In this document: positions 23,240 to 31,031 of the stretch, one piece after another
Numbering within the stretch: the stretch's first letter is position 1
How the letters are laid out: each line of letters begins with the position of its first letter
Source of the DNA: DAHUZL01 sp035533215
GTDB lineage: Bacteria; Chloroflexota; Dormibacteria; Aeolococcales; Bog-877
Length of the DNA: 33,458 nt
Assembly (NCBI GenBank): GCA_035533215.1
Contig: DATLUG010000011.1
Location: 1 to 33,458 of the forward strand
Direction of reading: 5' to 3'
Position numbers and translations under genes: made by a program
The notes under the pieces: model-generated
Told to the model about the DNA's origin: nothing
The model's database searches: none
The model's input: the letters and a program-made list of their open reading frames with translations, nothing else

Positions 23240-24334
23240 GTGATCGACAGCCACTGCCATCCGATCGCGCCGGCGGGCGGCCCGCTCGACGTCGCCGCCA
23301 TCAGCCTCGACGTCGAGCCGGGGATGGCGGCGGCGGAGCGGCGGCGCGCCCTCGGCGGGGGCCGGCTGTGGCACGAGCTCCTCCTGGTCCGCCTCGCCGA
23401 CCACCTGGGGTGCGCGGTCGAGGAGGTGGCGGACGCCCGCGCCGAGGCGAGCCGGGACTGGCCCGCCTACGTCGGCGGCCTCCTGCGGGCGGCCGGCCTC
23501 GAGGGACTGGTGGTGGACCCCGGCTGGGGGCCCCTCGCCAGCGGCGGGCTGGCGGCCACCGCCGCCGCCGCCGGCTGCCCGGTGCGACCGATCCTCCGGC
23601 TGGAGCCGCTGATCGACGAGGCGATCGCGGAGGGGGCCACCGCCCAGGAGTGCTGCGCCACCCTGGACGCGGCGGTGCGCGAGGCGGTGGCGGCGGGGTA
23701 CCGCGGCCTCAAGACCGTCCTCGCCTACCGCACCGGCCTGGCGGTCGACCCCCAGGCCGACCTCGCCCGGGCCGAGGCCTCGCTGCGGCAGGACCAGGAC
23801 CTGCCGGTGCGCCGGCGGGGCACGGCCTGCCGCGACTGGCTGCTTCGGGAGGCGCTGGGCTGGGCCGCGGAGCTTGACTGGCCGGTCCAGGTGCACACCG
23901 GGTTCGGCGACTCGGAGATCCGCCTGGCCGAGGCCGACCCCCTGCTGCTCGGCGAGCTCCTGCGCAGCCCCGAGGGCGGGGCGGCCACCGTGGTCCTCAT
24001 CCACGGGGCCTACCCCTGGCACGAGGCCGTTGCCCACCTGGCCCTGACCCACCCCAACGTCTATGCGGAGTGCTCCCTCTTCAACCTCTTCGCCCCGGCG
24101 CTGGTCGCCGACCGCCTCCTGCGCATCCTCGAGCTGGCCCCCGCCGCCAAGGTGCTGGTCGGCACCGACGGCCACGGGGAGCCGGAGACCCACTGGTTCG
24201 CGGCCCGTGTGGCCCAGGAGGCGTTCAGCGCGGTGCGCGAGCGCTGCCTCCAGCTGGGGGCGCGGCGGAGCTGGCTGGACGAGGTCGAGACCGCCATCTT
24301 CTCGGCCAACACCGCCCGCCTCTATGACTTCTGA
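23240..24334 (+). CDS. Amidohydrolase resembling the FluG/nodulin N-terminal domain
   Basis: 364 residues from GTG 23240. TIM-barrel amidohydrolase motifs: His5-x-His7 in IDSHCHPI, GYRGLKTVLAYRTGL with the Lys, PVQVHTGFGDSEI with a metal His, VLIHGAYPWH, and VGTDGHGEPETHWF with the catalytic Asp. The order and wording of GLK-AYR-GL, QVHTGFGD and the TDG-PET segment recall the N-terminal half of FluG/nodulin-like proteins, whose C-terminal half is a glutamine synthetase. Here that half has a separate counterpart at 15928-17400. Hydrolysis of a gamma-glutamyl amide or related amide is a reasonable inference. Confidence 0.85.
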   Translation: MIDSHCHPIAPAGGPLDVAAISLDVEPGMAAAERRRALGGGRLWHELLLVRLADHLGCAVEEVADARAEASRDWPAYVGGLLRAAGLEGLVVDPGWGPLASGGLAATAAAAGCPVRPILRLEPLIDEAIAEGATAQECCATLDAAVREAVAAGYRGLKTVLAYRTGLAVDPQADLARAEASLRQDQDLPVRRRGTACRDWLLREALGWAAELDWPVQVHTGFGDSEIRLAEADPLLLGELLRSPEGGAATVVLIHGAYPWHEAVAHLALTHPNVYAECSLFNLFAPALVADRLLRILELAPAAKVLVGTDGHGEPETHWFAARVAQEAFSAVRERCLQLGARRSWLDEVETAIFSANTARLYDF

Positions 24335-24419
24335 CCGCCCCGCGGCCGCCGCGCCGGCGGGTGCCGGCACGGTCGCCGGGCCGGCCGCCGGCCCCGACCG
24401 GGGGCCGGCGCCCCCCACC

Positions 24420-25367
24420 ATGGCCGACGTGCTGGCGGCGCGGGCGCGGATCCGGCCCCACCTGCTGCCGACCCCGCTCCACGACTGGCCCGGGCTCGGC
24501 GAGCTGGTGGGGGCCCGGGTGTGGGTGAAGCACGAGAACCACCTCCCGACCGGGGCCTTCAAGGTGCGCGGGGGGGTGAACCTGCTCGCCTGCCTGGACC
24601 CCGCCACCCGTGCCCTGGGGGTGGTGGCAGCCTCCACCGGCAACCACGGGCAGTCGGTGGCGTGGGCCGCCCGCCGCTTCGGGGTGGCGGCGACCGTGTA
24701 TGCGCCGGCAGGGGCCAACCCGGTCAAGGTGGCGGCCATGCGCCAGCTCGGCGCGACCGTGGTCCTCAGCGGGCGCGACTTCGACGACGCCCGGGAGGCC
24801 TGCGAGGCGCGCAGCCGCCGGGACGGCTCCCGCTACATCCACTCCGGCGACGAGCCCCTCCTCATCGCCGGGGTCGCCACCGCCACCGTCGAGGTCCTGG
24901 AGGCCGAGCCCGACCTGGAGGTGCTGATCGTTCCGGTCGGGGGCGGCACCGGAGCCGCCGCCGCCTGCCTCGCGGCCAGGGCGCTGGCCCCGGAGCTGGA
25001 GGTGATCGGCGTGCAGTCGGAGGCCGCCCCGGCCGCCCACGACTCGTGGCGACAGGGCCGGCTGGTGGAGGCGCCGATGGCGACCGCCGCGGAGGGGCTC
25101 GCCACCAGGACCGCCTTCGACCTCCCCCAGCGGATCCTGCGGGCCCACCTCGACGACTTCGTCCTGGTCACCGAGGCGCAGCTGCGGGGTGCGATGCGGT
25201 CGATGCTCGCCCACACCCGCAACCTGGTGGAGGCGGCGGGGGCGGCTCCCCTGGCGGCGGCCCTCGCCCACCGGGACCGCTGGCGGGGCCGGCGGGTGGG
25301 GCTGATGTGCACCGGCGGCAACGTCAGCCCGGAGCAGCTCTCGGCCCTGCTGACGGATGGGGGGTGA
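24420..25367 (+). CDS. Threonine-dehydratase-like PLP enzyme (fold type II)
   Basis: 315 residues from ATG 24420. An in-frame ATG at 24324, overlapping the previous stop, would add a low-complexity Ala/Gly/Pro extension. The PLP Lys48 is in HLPTGAFKVRGG, with ASTGNHGQSVAWAA, the phosphate-binding loop VPVGGGTGAA, and a C-terminal GLMCTGGNVSPEQL. Family members deaminate threonine or serine to 2-oxobutyrate or pyruvate, or act as hydroxy-amino-acid dehydratases or racemases. No C-terminal ACT regulatory domain is present, as in catabolic enzymes. It ends the rightward operon and is convergent with the dehydrogenase gene. Confidence 0.87.
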   Translation: MADVLAARARIRPHLLPTPLHDWPGLGELVGARVWVKHENHLPTGAFKVRGGVNLLACLDPATRALGVVAASTGNHGQSVAWAARRFGVAATVYAPAGANPVKVAAMRQLGATVVLSGRDFDDAREACEARSRRDGSRYIHSGDEPLLIAGVATATVEVLEAEPDLEVLIVPVGGGTGAAAACLAARALAPELEVIGVQSEAAPAAHDSWRQGRLVEAPMATAAEGLATRTAFDLPQRILRAHLDDFVLVTEAQLRGAMRSMLAHTRNLVEAAGAAPLAAALAHRDRWRGRRVGLMCTGGNVSPEQLSALLTDGG

Positions 25368-25415
25368 GCGCCGGCCGGCCGGCCGGCGGCGGCGGCCGCG
25401 GGAGGGCGGCCGGGT

Positions 25416-26453
25416 TCAGGGGCGGAGCAGGACCTTGGCCGTGGTCCGGGCGAGGAGCCGCTGGTACGCCAGCGGGGCCTCCTCCAGCGGCCGCGTCTCG
25501 CTGACCACCGCCGCGGGCCGCAGGCGCCCCTGCCCGATCAGGCGCAGGAGGGTGTCGCGGTGGGTGTAGGGACGGCCGAGCACCGACCGCACGGTGAGGG
25601 TTCGCAGCCAGGTCTGGCCGCAGGACTCCGGCCAGGGCTCGTCGACGAGCAGCCCCACCAGGATCACCCGGCCGCCGGTGTCGACCAGCCGCCAGGCGGT
25701 CTCCAGCGCCGCGGCGCTGCCGACCGCCTCCAGCACCACGGTGGCGCGGGGGCCGCCGGTGTGCTCGCGCAGCGCCCGCCGGACGTCGCCGGTCCCGTCG
25801 AGCGGGATGGCGCCCAGGCGGGCGGCCTGGGCGAGCCGGTCGGGGACCGGGTCCACCGCGAAGACCGGCCCCGGCGCGAAGAGCTGGCAGCAGGCGATGA
25901 TCAGCTGCCCGACCGGCCCGCAGCCCACCACCGCCACCGTCTCGCCGGCGCCGATGGCGGCCTCGACGCAGGCGGTGTAGGCGGTGGCCAGGATGTCCCC
26001 GACGAAGAGCGCCTCGACGTCGGCGAGGGCGGGCGGGACCGGGGCCAGGGTCATGTCCGCACAGGGGACCCGCACCTGCTCGGCCTGGCCCCCGTCGAGG
26101 TCTCCGAAGAGCGCGCCGCAGCCGAACATCGCATACGACTGGCACTGCGGGTGGCGGCCGCCGAGGCAGCTGGGACAGCGGCCGCAGGCCGTGTACATGG
26201 CGGCGACGCAGCGGTCGCCAGGCCGGTGGCGGCGCACCCCCGGGCCCACCGCCAGCACCTCGCCGCAGAACTCGTGGCCGATCACCGTCCCCGGGCGCAC
26301 CCGGGGGAGCTTGCCCCGCACCAGGTGGAGATCGGAGCCGCAGATGGCGGTGGTGGTGACGCGCAGGATCGCGTCGTCGGGGTCGCGCAGCTCGGGCGCC
26401 GGCACGTCGTCGACGCGCACCAGCTCCGGCCCCTGCCACACGACGGCACGCAC
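25416..26453 (-). CDS. Zinc-dependent alcohol dehydrogenase (MDR superfamily)
   Basis: 345 residues. The catalytic zinc ligands are Cys38 in AICGSDLH and the His60-Glu61 pair in IGHEFCGEV. The structural zinc site is Cys90/Cys93/Cys96/Cys104. The NAD(P)-binding motif is VVGCGPVG. It oxidises an alcohol to an aldehyde or ketone, or the reverse; the substrate is unknown, and threonine- or polyol-type substrates are common in the family. It is divergent from the E1-alpha gene (74 bp between starts), so the two may share regulation. Confidence 0.9.
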   Translation of the reverse strand: MRAVVWQGPELVRVDDVPAPELRDPDDAILRVTTTAICGSDLHLVRGKLPRVRPGTVIGHEFCGEVLAVGPGVRRHRPGDRCVAAMYTACGRCPSCLGGRHPQCQSYAMFGCGALFGDLDGGQAEQVRVPCADMTLAPVPPALADVEALFVGDILATAYTACVEAAIGAGETVAVVGCGPVGQLIIACCQLFAPGPVFAVDPVPDRLAQAARLGAIPLDGTGDVRRALREHTGGPRATVVLEAVGSAAALETAWRLVDTGGRVILVGLLVDEPWPESCGQTWLRTLTVRSVLGRPYTHRDTLLRLIGQGRLRPAAVVSETRPLEEAPLAYQRLLARTTAKVLLRP

Positions 26454-26511
26454 CGCTGCCTCCCTGGAGCGCGGCCGCCGGCTCGGGCCGGGGACGGCGG
26501 CTCCCGCCCGC

Positions 26512-26517
26512 TATCAT
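26512..26517 (+). promoter_or_regulatory. Possible -10 element for the E1 operon
   Basis: TATCAT ends ten bases before the GTG start of the E1-alpha gene, so transcription from it would give a leader of only a few bases. It stands out in an otherwise G+C-rich 74-bp divergent gap. No obvious -35 hexamer was found. Confidence 0.3.
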
Positions 26518-26527
26518 CCCAGTTCCG

Positions 26528-27586
26528 GTGACCTCCGCCGTCCGGCGCCGATCGCAGCTCGCCCCCAGCGGACGGCTGCGGGCGGGGGCGCCCGCGTCGC
26601 TGTCGTTCGCGTCGATCCGCGCGGGCCTGGAGCTGATGCTGCTCTCCCGCCGCCTCGACGTCCGCGCCATCGCCATGCAGCGGCTGGGGCGTTGGGGGGT
26701 GCACTCGCCCGCCGAGGGACAGGAGGCGGCGGTGGTGGGGTCCTGCCTGGCCGTCGACCCGGCGCGGGACTGGCTCGTGCCGCAGTACCGCGAGCTCGCC
26801 GCCTGCCTCCACCACGGACACCCGCTGGAGCGGCTGGTGGCCGCCCAGATGGGGCGTCCGGCCGCGGGCCGGATCCCGGAGGGGGTCCGGCTGCTCCCGG
26901 TCCAGGTGGCCCTGGCGGCGCAGCTGCCGCAGGCGGTTGGGCTCGCCTGGGGCCTTCGCCTCCAGGCCACCGACGCCGTGGTGCTCACCTACCTCGGCGA
27001 CGGCGCCTCCTCGGAGGGGGACTTCCACGAGGCCTGCAACCTGGCCGGGGTGATGCGGGCCCCGGTGGTGTTCCTGCTCCAGAACAACGGCTGGGCGATC
27101 TCCACCCCACGCCGGCTGCAGTCGGCGGCCCCGACCCTGGCGGTCCGCGCCCTCGGCTACGGCTTCCCCGGGGTGGTGGTGGACGGCAACGACCTGCTCG
27201 CCGTCCACCAGGCCACCCTGGAGGCCGTCGCGCGCGCCCGCCGGGGTGACGGCCCGACTCTGATCGAGGCGCAGACGTACCGGCTCGGCTTCCACAACAC
27301 GACCGACGACCCCGGCGCCTACGTCGACCCCGACGAGCTCGGGGCGGCCCGCCGCCTGGACCCCATCCTGCGGGTGCGCCGGTACCTCACCGCCCACGGC
27401 GAGTGGGACGAGGAGCGGGAGCAGGCGGCGTGCCGGGCGATCGACGCCCGCCTCGACGCCGCCATCGCGGCCGCCGAGCGGCTGCCGCTGCCGGGGCCGG
27501 CCGCGTGCTTCGACCATGTGTACGCCGAGCCGCCGCCGCGGGTCGAGGGCCAAAGGGCGCGCGCCCTCGCCCAGGGGGCGGGCTGA
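26528..27586 (+). CDS. 2-oxoacid dehydrogenase E1 component, alpha subunit
   Basis: 352 residues from GTG 26528. The thiamine diphosphate motif is GDGASSEGDFHEACNLAG, ending in the NNGWAISTP segment. Other family blocks are GRWGVHSPAEGQEAAVVGS near the N-terminus and GDGPTLIEAQTYRLGFHNTTDDP with the phosphorylation-loop-like region. It would decarboxylate a branched-chain 2-oxo acid or pyruvate and transfer the acyl group to lipoyl-E2. The C-terminus matches actinobacterial-type PdhA/BkdA. The beta-subunit gene starts two bases after its stop. No E2 or E3 gene is in the window. Confidence 0.9.
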   Translation: MTSAVRRRSQLAPSGRLRAGAPASLSFASIRAGLELMLLSRRLDVRAIAMQRLGRWGVHSPAEGQEAAVVGSCLAVDPARDWLVPQYRELAACLHHGHPLERLVAAQMGRPAAGRIPEGVRLLPVQVALAAQLPQAVGLAWGLRLQATDAVVLTYLGDGASSEGDFHEACNLAGVMRAPVVFLLQNNGWAISTPRRLQSAAPTLAVRALGYGFPGVVVDGNDLLAVHQATLEAVARARRGDGPTLIEAQTYRLGFHNTTDDPGAYVDPDELGAARRLDPILRVRRYLTAHGEWDEEREQAACRAIDARLDAAIAAAERLPLPGPAACFDHVYAEPPPRVEGQRARALAQGAG

Positions 27587-27588
27587 GC

Positions 27589-28566
27589 GTGACCCGGATG
27601 ACGATGGTGGAGGCGCTCCGGGACGGCCTCCGGGTGGCGATGGCCGCCGATCCCACGGTGATCTGCCTCGGGCTCGACATCGGCCGTCTGGGCGGGGTCT
27701 TCCGCGTCACCAAGGGACTGCAGCAGGAGTTCGGGATGGACCGCGTGGTCGACACCCCCCTCGCCGAGGCCGCCATCATCGGCGCCGCCATCGGGCTCGC
27801 CGTCAGCGGCCTGCGGCCGGTGGCGGAGCTCCAGTTCCTCGGTTTCAGCCACCAGGGCTTTCACCAGATCGGGGCCGAGCTGGGCCGCTTCCGGCAGCGA
27901 TCGCGGGGCCGCTTTTCGGTGCCGGTCGTGATCCGGGCCCCGTGCGGGGGGGGGATCCGCAGCCCGGAGTTCCACTCCGACTCGCTGGAGGCCCAGTTCG
28001 TGCAGATGCCGGGGATCAAGGTGGTGATGCCGGCCTGCCCGGCGGACGCCAAGGGGCTTCTGCTCACCGCCATCCGCGATCCCGACCCGGTCCTCTTCTG
28101 CGAGCCCGACCGGCTGTATCGCAGCGCTCGCGAGGAGGTTCCCGCAGGGGACCACGCGGTGCCGTTCGGGGTCGCCCGCCAGGCCCGCCGCGGCACCGAT
28201 GTCACCCTGATCGCCTGGAGCGCCGCCGTCGAGCTCTGCCTGCGGGCGGCGGAGGCGCTGGCGGCGGAGGAGATCTCCGCCCAGGTCCTCGACCTGCGCA
28301 CCCTGGTCCCGCTGGACACCGAGGCGGTGGTGGCGGCGGCCCGCGACACCGGCCGGGTGGTGGTGGTCCACGAGGCGCCCCTCACCGCCGGGTTCGGCGC
28401 CGAGATCGCCGCCACCATCCAGGAGGAGGCCTTCGCCTCCCTGGACGGCCCGGTGCGGCGGGTGGCGGCCTGGGACGTCCCCTACCCCCCCGGCCGGATG
28501 GAGGACACCTACCTGCCCAGCGTCGCCCGGGTGACCGCGGCGGCGCGGGCGGCGGTGCTGGACTGA
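27589..28566 (+). CDS. 2-oxoacid dehydrogenase E1 component, beta subunit
   Basis: 325 residues from GTG 27589 (ATG 27598 and 27604 are alternatives). Transketolase-type pyrimidine domain: MVEALRDGLRVAMAADPTVICLGLDIG, DTPLAEAAIIGAAIGLAVSGLRPVAELQF, FSVPVVIRAPCGGG and SDSLEAQFVQMPGIKVVMP. The C-terminal domain has VLDLRTLVPLDTEAV and VVVHEAPLTAGFGAEIAA. It forms the alpha2beta2 E1 with the upstream gene. The substrate could be the 2-oxo acids made by the aminotransferase or the dehydratase-like enzyme upstream. Confidence 0.92.
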   Translation: MTRMTMVEALRDGLRVAMAADPTVICLGLDIGRLGGVFRVTKGLQQEFGMDRVVDTPLAEAAIIGAAIGLAVSGLRPVAELQFLGFSHQGFHQIGAELGRFRQRSRGRFSVPVVIRAPCGGGIRSPEFHSDSLEAQFVQMPGIKVVMPACPADAKGLLLTAIRDPDPVLFCEPDRLYRSAREEVPAGDHAVPFGVARQARRGTDVTLIAWSAAVELCLRAAEALAAEEISAQVLDLRTLVPLDTEAVVAAARDTGRVVVVHEAPLTAGFGAEIAATIQEEAFASLDGPVRRVAAWDVPYPPGRMEDTYLPSVARVTAAARAAVLD

Positions 28567-28601
28567 GCGGCGGGACCGGCGGCGAGCTCCGCGGGGCGCG
28601 G

Positions 28602-29108
28602 GTGGCGCTGGTCCCGGTGGCCCCCGCCCACGTGCCCCGGCTGCGGCGGATCCTGCGCACCCCCGAGGTCGCGGTCCGCTGGGGCGACGAGGACAGCTCC
28701 CCGGGCTGGCCCTTCGACGACCCGTCGGCGACGCGCTTCGCCATCCTGGTCGACGGCGCCGTCCGCGGGATGGTCCAGTACGGCGAGGTGGACGAGCCGC
28801 GCTACCGGCACGCCTTCGTCGACATCTTCGTCGACCCGGCGGTGCACCGGCGCGGGATCGGCCGGGACGCGGTGGCCACCGTGGTCCGCCACCTGGTGCG
28901 CGATCGCGGCCACCACCGGGTCGTGATCGACCCCGCCGCCGACAACGAGGCGGCGATCCGCTGCTACGCCGCGGTCGGCTTCCGCCCGGTCGGGCGGTTG
29001 CGCCGGTACGAGCGGGACGCCGACGGCGGCGGCTGGCACGATGGCCTGCTGATGGACCTCCTGGCCGAGGAGGTGGGCCCGGGGCCGCCCGCGCCGGCCA
29101 GCGGCTGA
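28602..29108 (+). CDS. GNAT acetyltransferase, AAC(6')-like
   Basis: 168 residues from GTG 28602; the frame is open further upstream but lacks a better start. The acetyl-CoA loop is DPAVHRRGIGRDAV. The C-terminal block IDPAADNEAAIRCYAAVGFRPVG is typical of the GNAT group that includes aminoglycoside 6'-acetyltransferases and many proteins with no resistance role. The N-terminus (VALVPVAPAHVPRLRRILRTPEVAVRW) fits the same group. It begins 35 bp after the E1-beta stop, on the same strand. Substrate specificity cannot be judged by eye. Confidence 0.75.
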   Translation: MALVPVAPAHVPRLRRILRTPEVAVRWGDEDSSPGWPFDDPSATRFAILVDGAVRGMVQYGEVDEPRYRHAFVDIFVDPAVHRRGIGRDAVATVVRHLVRDRGHHRVVIDPAADNEAAIRCYAAVGFRPVGRLRRYERDADGGGWHDGLLMDLLAEEVGPGPPAPASG

Positions 29109-29155
29109 CCGAGGCCGGCGCCCCGCCGGGCGGCCGCCGCGGGCGACGGCCCGGC

Positions 29156-29917
29156 TCACTCGTAGAAGAGGGGCAGGGTGCGGGCCGTCCGCCGCTGCTC
29201 GGGGTCGTGGCCGTAGAAGACGGTGGCCCGCCAGCCCCGGGCCCGCTCCAGGAGGTCGTGGGCGCTCCGGCGGGCCGCCACCGGGTCGGCGTGGCCGCCC
29301 CAGCTGTCGTGGCGGACGTTGTCGGCGTCGTAGATGGCGTCGCCGCAGATGACGAACGCACCGTCGCGGGGGAGCTGCACCCGCACCGACTGGTGCCCCG
29401 GTGCATGGCCCGGCGTGGGCCAGACCATGACGTCGTCGCCGAGGTCGGTCTCGCCGTCCAGGAGGCGGTAGCGGAGGTGGGGCAGGCGCCAGTAGTGGTT
29501 GGGGAAGCTGGGGTTGTCGGTGGCCGCCTCGAGATGCTCGCGCTGGAGGTGGAAGGTGGCGTTGGGGAAGGCGTCGTTGTTGCCGGCGTGGTCGAAATGG
29601 AGGTGGGTGTTGACGACGTCGGTGACGTCGGTCCCGCGCAGACCGAGCTGGGCCAGGCGGAAGTCGACGGTGTCCTCGGGCCGCATCACCGGGCGCAGCA
29701 GCGCCCCCAGCTCGGTGCCGCCCCAGGTCCGGTCGGGGTCGTCCACGTGGCTGCGGTGGATGCCGGTGTCGATCACGACGATCCGGCCGCCATCGGTGCG
29801 CAGCAGGTAGGCGGTGATCGGGATGTGGATCCGGGTCCCCTCCCCGACGCCGGGGGTGAGCACCCGCCCCTTGTCGCAGCAGGCCTCGCCGAGGGGCAGG
29901 ACGTACAGGCGGGGCAT
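29156..29917 (-). CDS. Metallo-beta-lactamase-fold hydrolase, AHL-lactonase-like
   Basis: 253 residues. The binuclear zinc motif is His105-x-His107-x-Asp109-His110 in NTHLHFDHAGN, followed by PTPGHAPGHQSV, CGDAIYD and YGHDPEQ, which supply the remaining ligands. The length, the strand IVVIDTGIH, and the order of motifs are those of the N-acyl-homoserine lactonase group (AiiA/AttM-like), which open lactone rings. Many members act on other lactones. It stands alone, convergent with the GNAT gene. Confidence 0.85.
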   Translation of the reverse strand: MPRLYVLPLGEACCDKGRVLTPGVGEGTRIHIPITAYLLRTDGGRIVVIDTGIHRSHVDDPDRTWGGTELGALLRPVMRPEDTVDFRLAQLGLRGTDVTDVVNTHLHFDHAGNNDAFPNATFHLQREHLEAATDNPSFPNHYWRLPHLRYRLLDGETDLGDDVMVWPTPGHAPGHQSVRVQLPRDGAFVICGDAIYDADNVRHDSWGGHADPVAARRSAHDLLERARGWRATVFYGHDPEQRRTARTLPLFYE

Positions 29918-30024
29918 GGGCGGTCAGCTCCAGGTGGGCCGGACGGGGCGCGACCCGGGTGGCCGCCGGCCGCCGGATCGTACCGCGACGCGCGGCCCCC
30001 AGAGACCGGGATGCCGGGAACGCG

Positions 30025-30089
30025 CCGCGACCGCGGGCCGCGACGGCGGGTCGTGACCGCGGCCCGTGACGGCGGCCCGCGACGGCCCT
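30025..30089. repeat. 13-bp tandem repeat, five units
   Basis: Five consecutive 13-base units begin at 30025, 30038, 30051, 30064 and 30077, for example CCGCGACCGCGGG and CCGCGACGGCGGG, with a consensus near CCGYGACSGCGGS. The array fills the end of the 171-bp gap between the lactonase-like and DUF2231-Rieske genes, and its last base is the first base of the latter's stop codon on the plus strand. Units are GC-palindromic in part and could form hairpins in the transcript. Confidence 0.8.
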
Positions 30090-30964
30090 CAGCGGGGCGG
30101 GAGTCGGATCTCCACCCGGTCCTGGCGGACCCTGGTCTGGAAGACCGGGTTGGCCACCGTCGCGGGACCGCGGGTGACCCGGCCGGTGCGGAGGGCGAAG
30201 CGCGACCCGTGCCACGGGCACCGGACCTGGCCGTCCTCGACCCCGAGCTCGTCCAGAGGGCCTCCCGAGTGGGAGCAGATGGCGCTGGCGGCGCAGATCT
30301 CGCCGTCGAGGCGGGTCAGCATGACCTGGCGGCCGCCCACCTCCCGCCGGACGACGGCGCCCTCCTCGAGCTCGCCGGCGGAGGCCGCCGGGCACCACTG
30401 GCTGGGTCCCTCGCTGAAGGCGTTGCGGTTGACCTGGATGCCCAGCCGGAAGACCAGGTCGCCGCCGAGATAGGCGCCCGCGATCGCAGCCCCGGTGCCC
30501 GCCGCCGACATCCCGACGGCGGGACCGCGGGCGCCCCGGAGACGCTGGGCCAGGGATGCCGACATCAGGACCAGGGCGCTGACGTTGAGCACCGCGTGCA
30601 GGGTGGCCAGGTTGCGCTCCTTGCCGTACTTGTCCTGCCAGTCGGCCACCCCGCTGAGGGCGGCCGCCACCCCCCCGGCGCAGCCGACGCCCACCAGCAG
30701 GTCGGCCGCTCGGCCGAGGTCGCCGCCCGCCCCGCGGTCGGCCAGGTCGAGCAGCGAGGCACCCGACCAGGCGCCGAGCGGGATGTCCGTCAGCGCCGGG
30801 TGGAGGGGATGTCCCAGCCAGGTGCCGTTGAGGAGGTCCTTGACCGCCGCCCCCGGCGGCCCGGCGGCCGCCTCCAGCCTCGCCACCAGCTGGTGCACCG
30901 CCTCGCCCAGCGGTTCCAGGAAGCCGAGGCGGTCGACGAGCCGGTCGGTCGGCGCGATGGTCAT
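30089..30964 (-). CDS. DUF2231 membrane protein with C-terminal Rieske domain
   Basis: 291 residues. The N-terminal half has the DUF2231 pattern (NGTWLGHPLHPALTDIPLGAW), with several short membrane helices up to about residue 175. The C-terminal ~110 residues are a Rieske [2Fe-2S] domain with Cys-Ser-His (AICSHSGGPLDELG) and Cys-Pro-Trp-His (VRCPWHGSRFALRTG). The iron-sulfur domain would face one side of the membrane and carry electrons, but the partner is unknown. It lies 67 bp downstream of the ferritin-like gene on the same strand. Confidence 0.88.
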   Translation of the reverse strand: MTIAPTDRLVDRLGFLEPLGEAVHQLVARLEAAAGPPGAAVKDLLNGTWLGHPLHPALTDIPLGAWSGASLLDLADRGAGGDLGRAADLLVGVGCAGGVAAALSGVADWQDKYGKERNLATLHAVLNVSALVLMSASLAQRLRGARGPAVGMSAAGTGAAIAGAYLGGDLVFRLGIQVNRNAFSEGPSQWCPAASAGELEEGAVVRREVGGRQVMLTRLDGEICAASAICSHSGGPLDELGVEDGQVRCPWHGSRFALRTGRVTRGPATVANPVFQTRVRQDRVEIRLPPR

Positions 30965-31031
30965 GCCGGGGGCCCGGTGCGGTCGGCTCCAGGGCCGGGT
31001 GCGCCCCCTGCGGTGCGGGCGTCGGCGGCCC

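Noticed and set aside
27319..29406. Minus-strand open frame of 695 codons
   Set aside because: It lies opposite the E1 genes and a GNAT gene. The Arg/Pro/Gly-rich product is typical of a high-G+C shadow frame.
30025..30089. CRISPR array
   Set aside because: The units are 13 bp long and directly adjacent with no spacers, and no cas genes are present.
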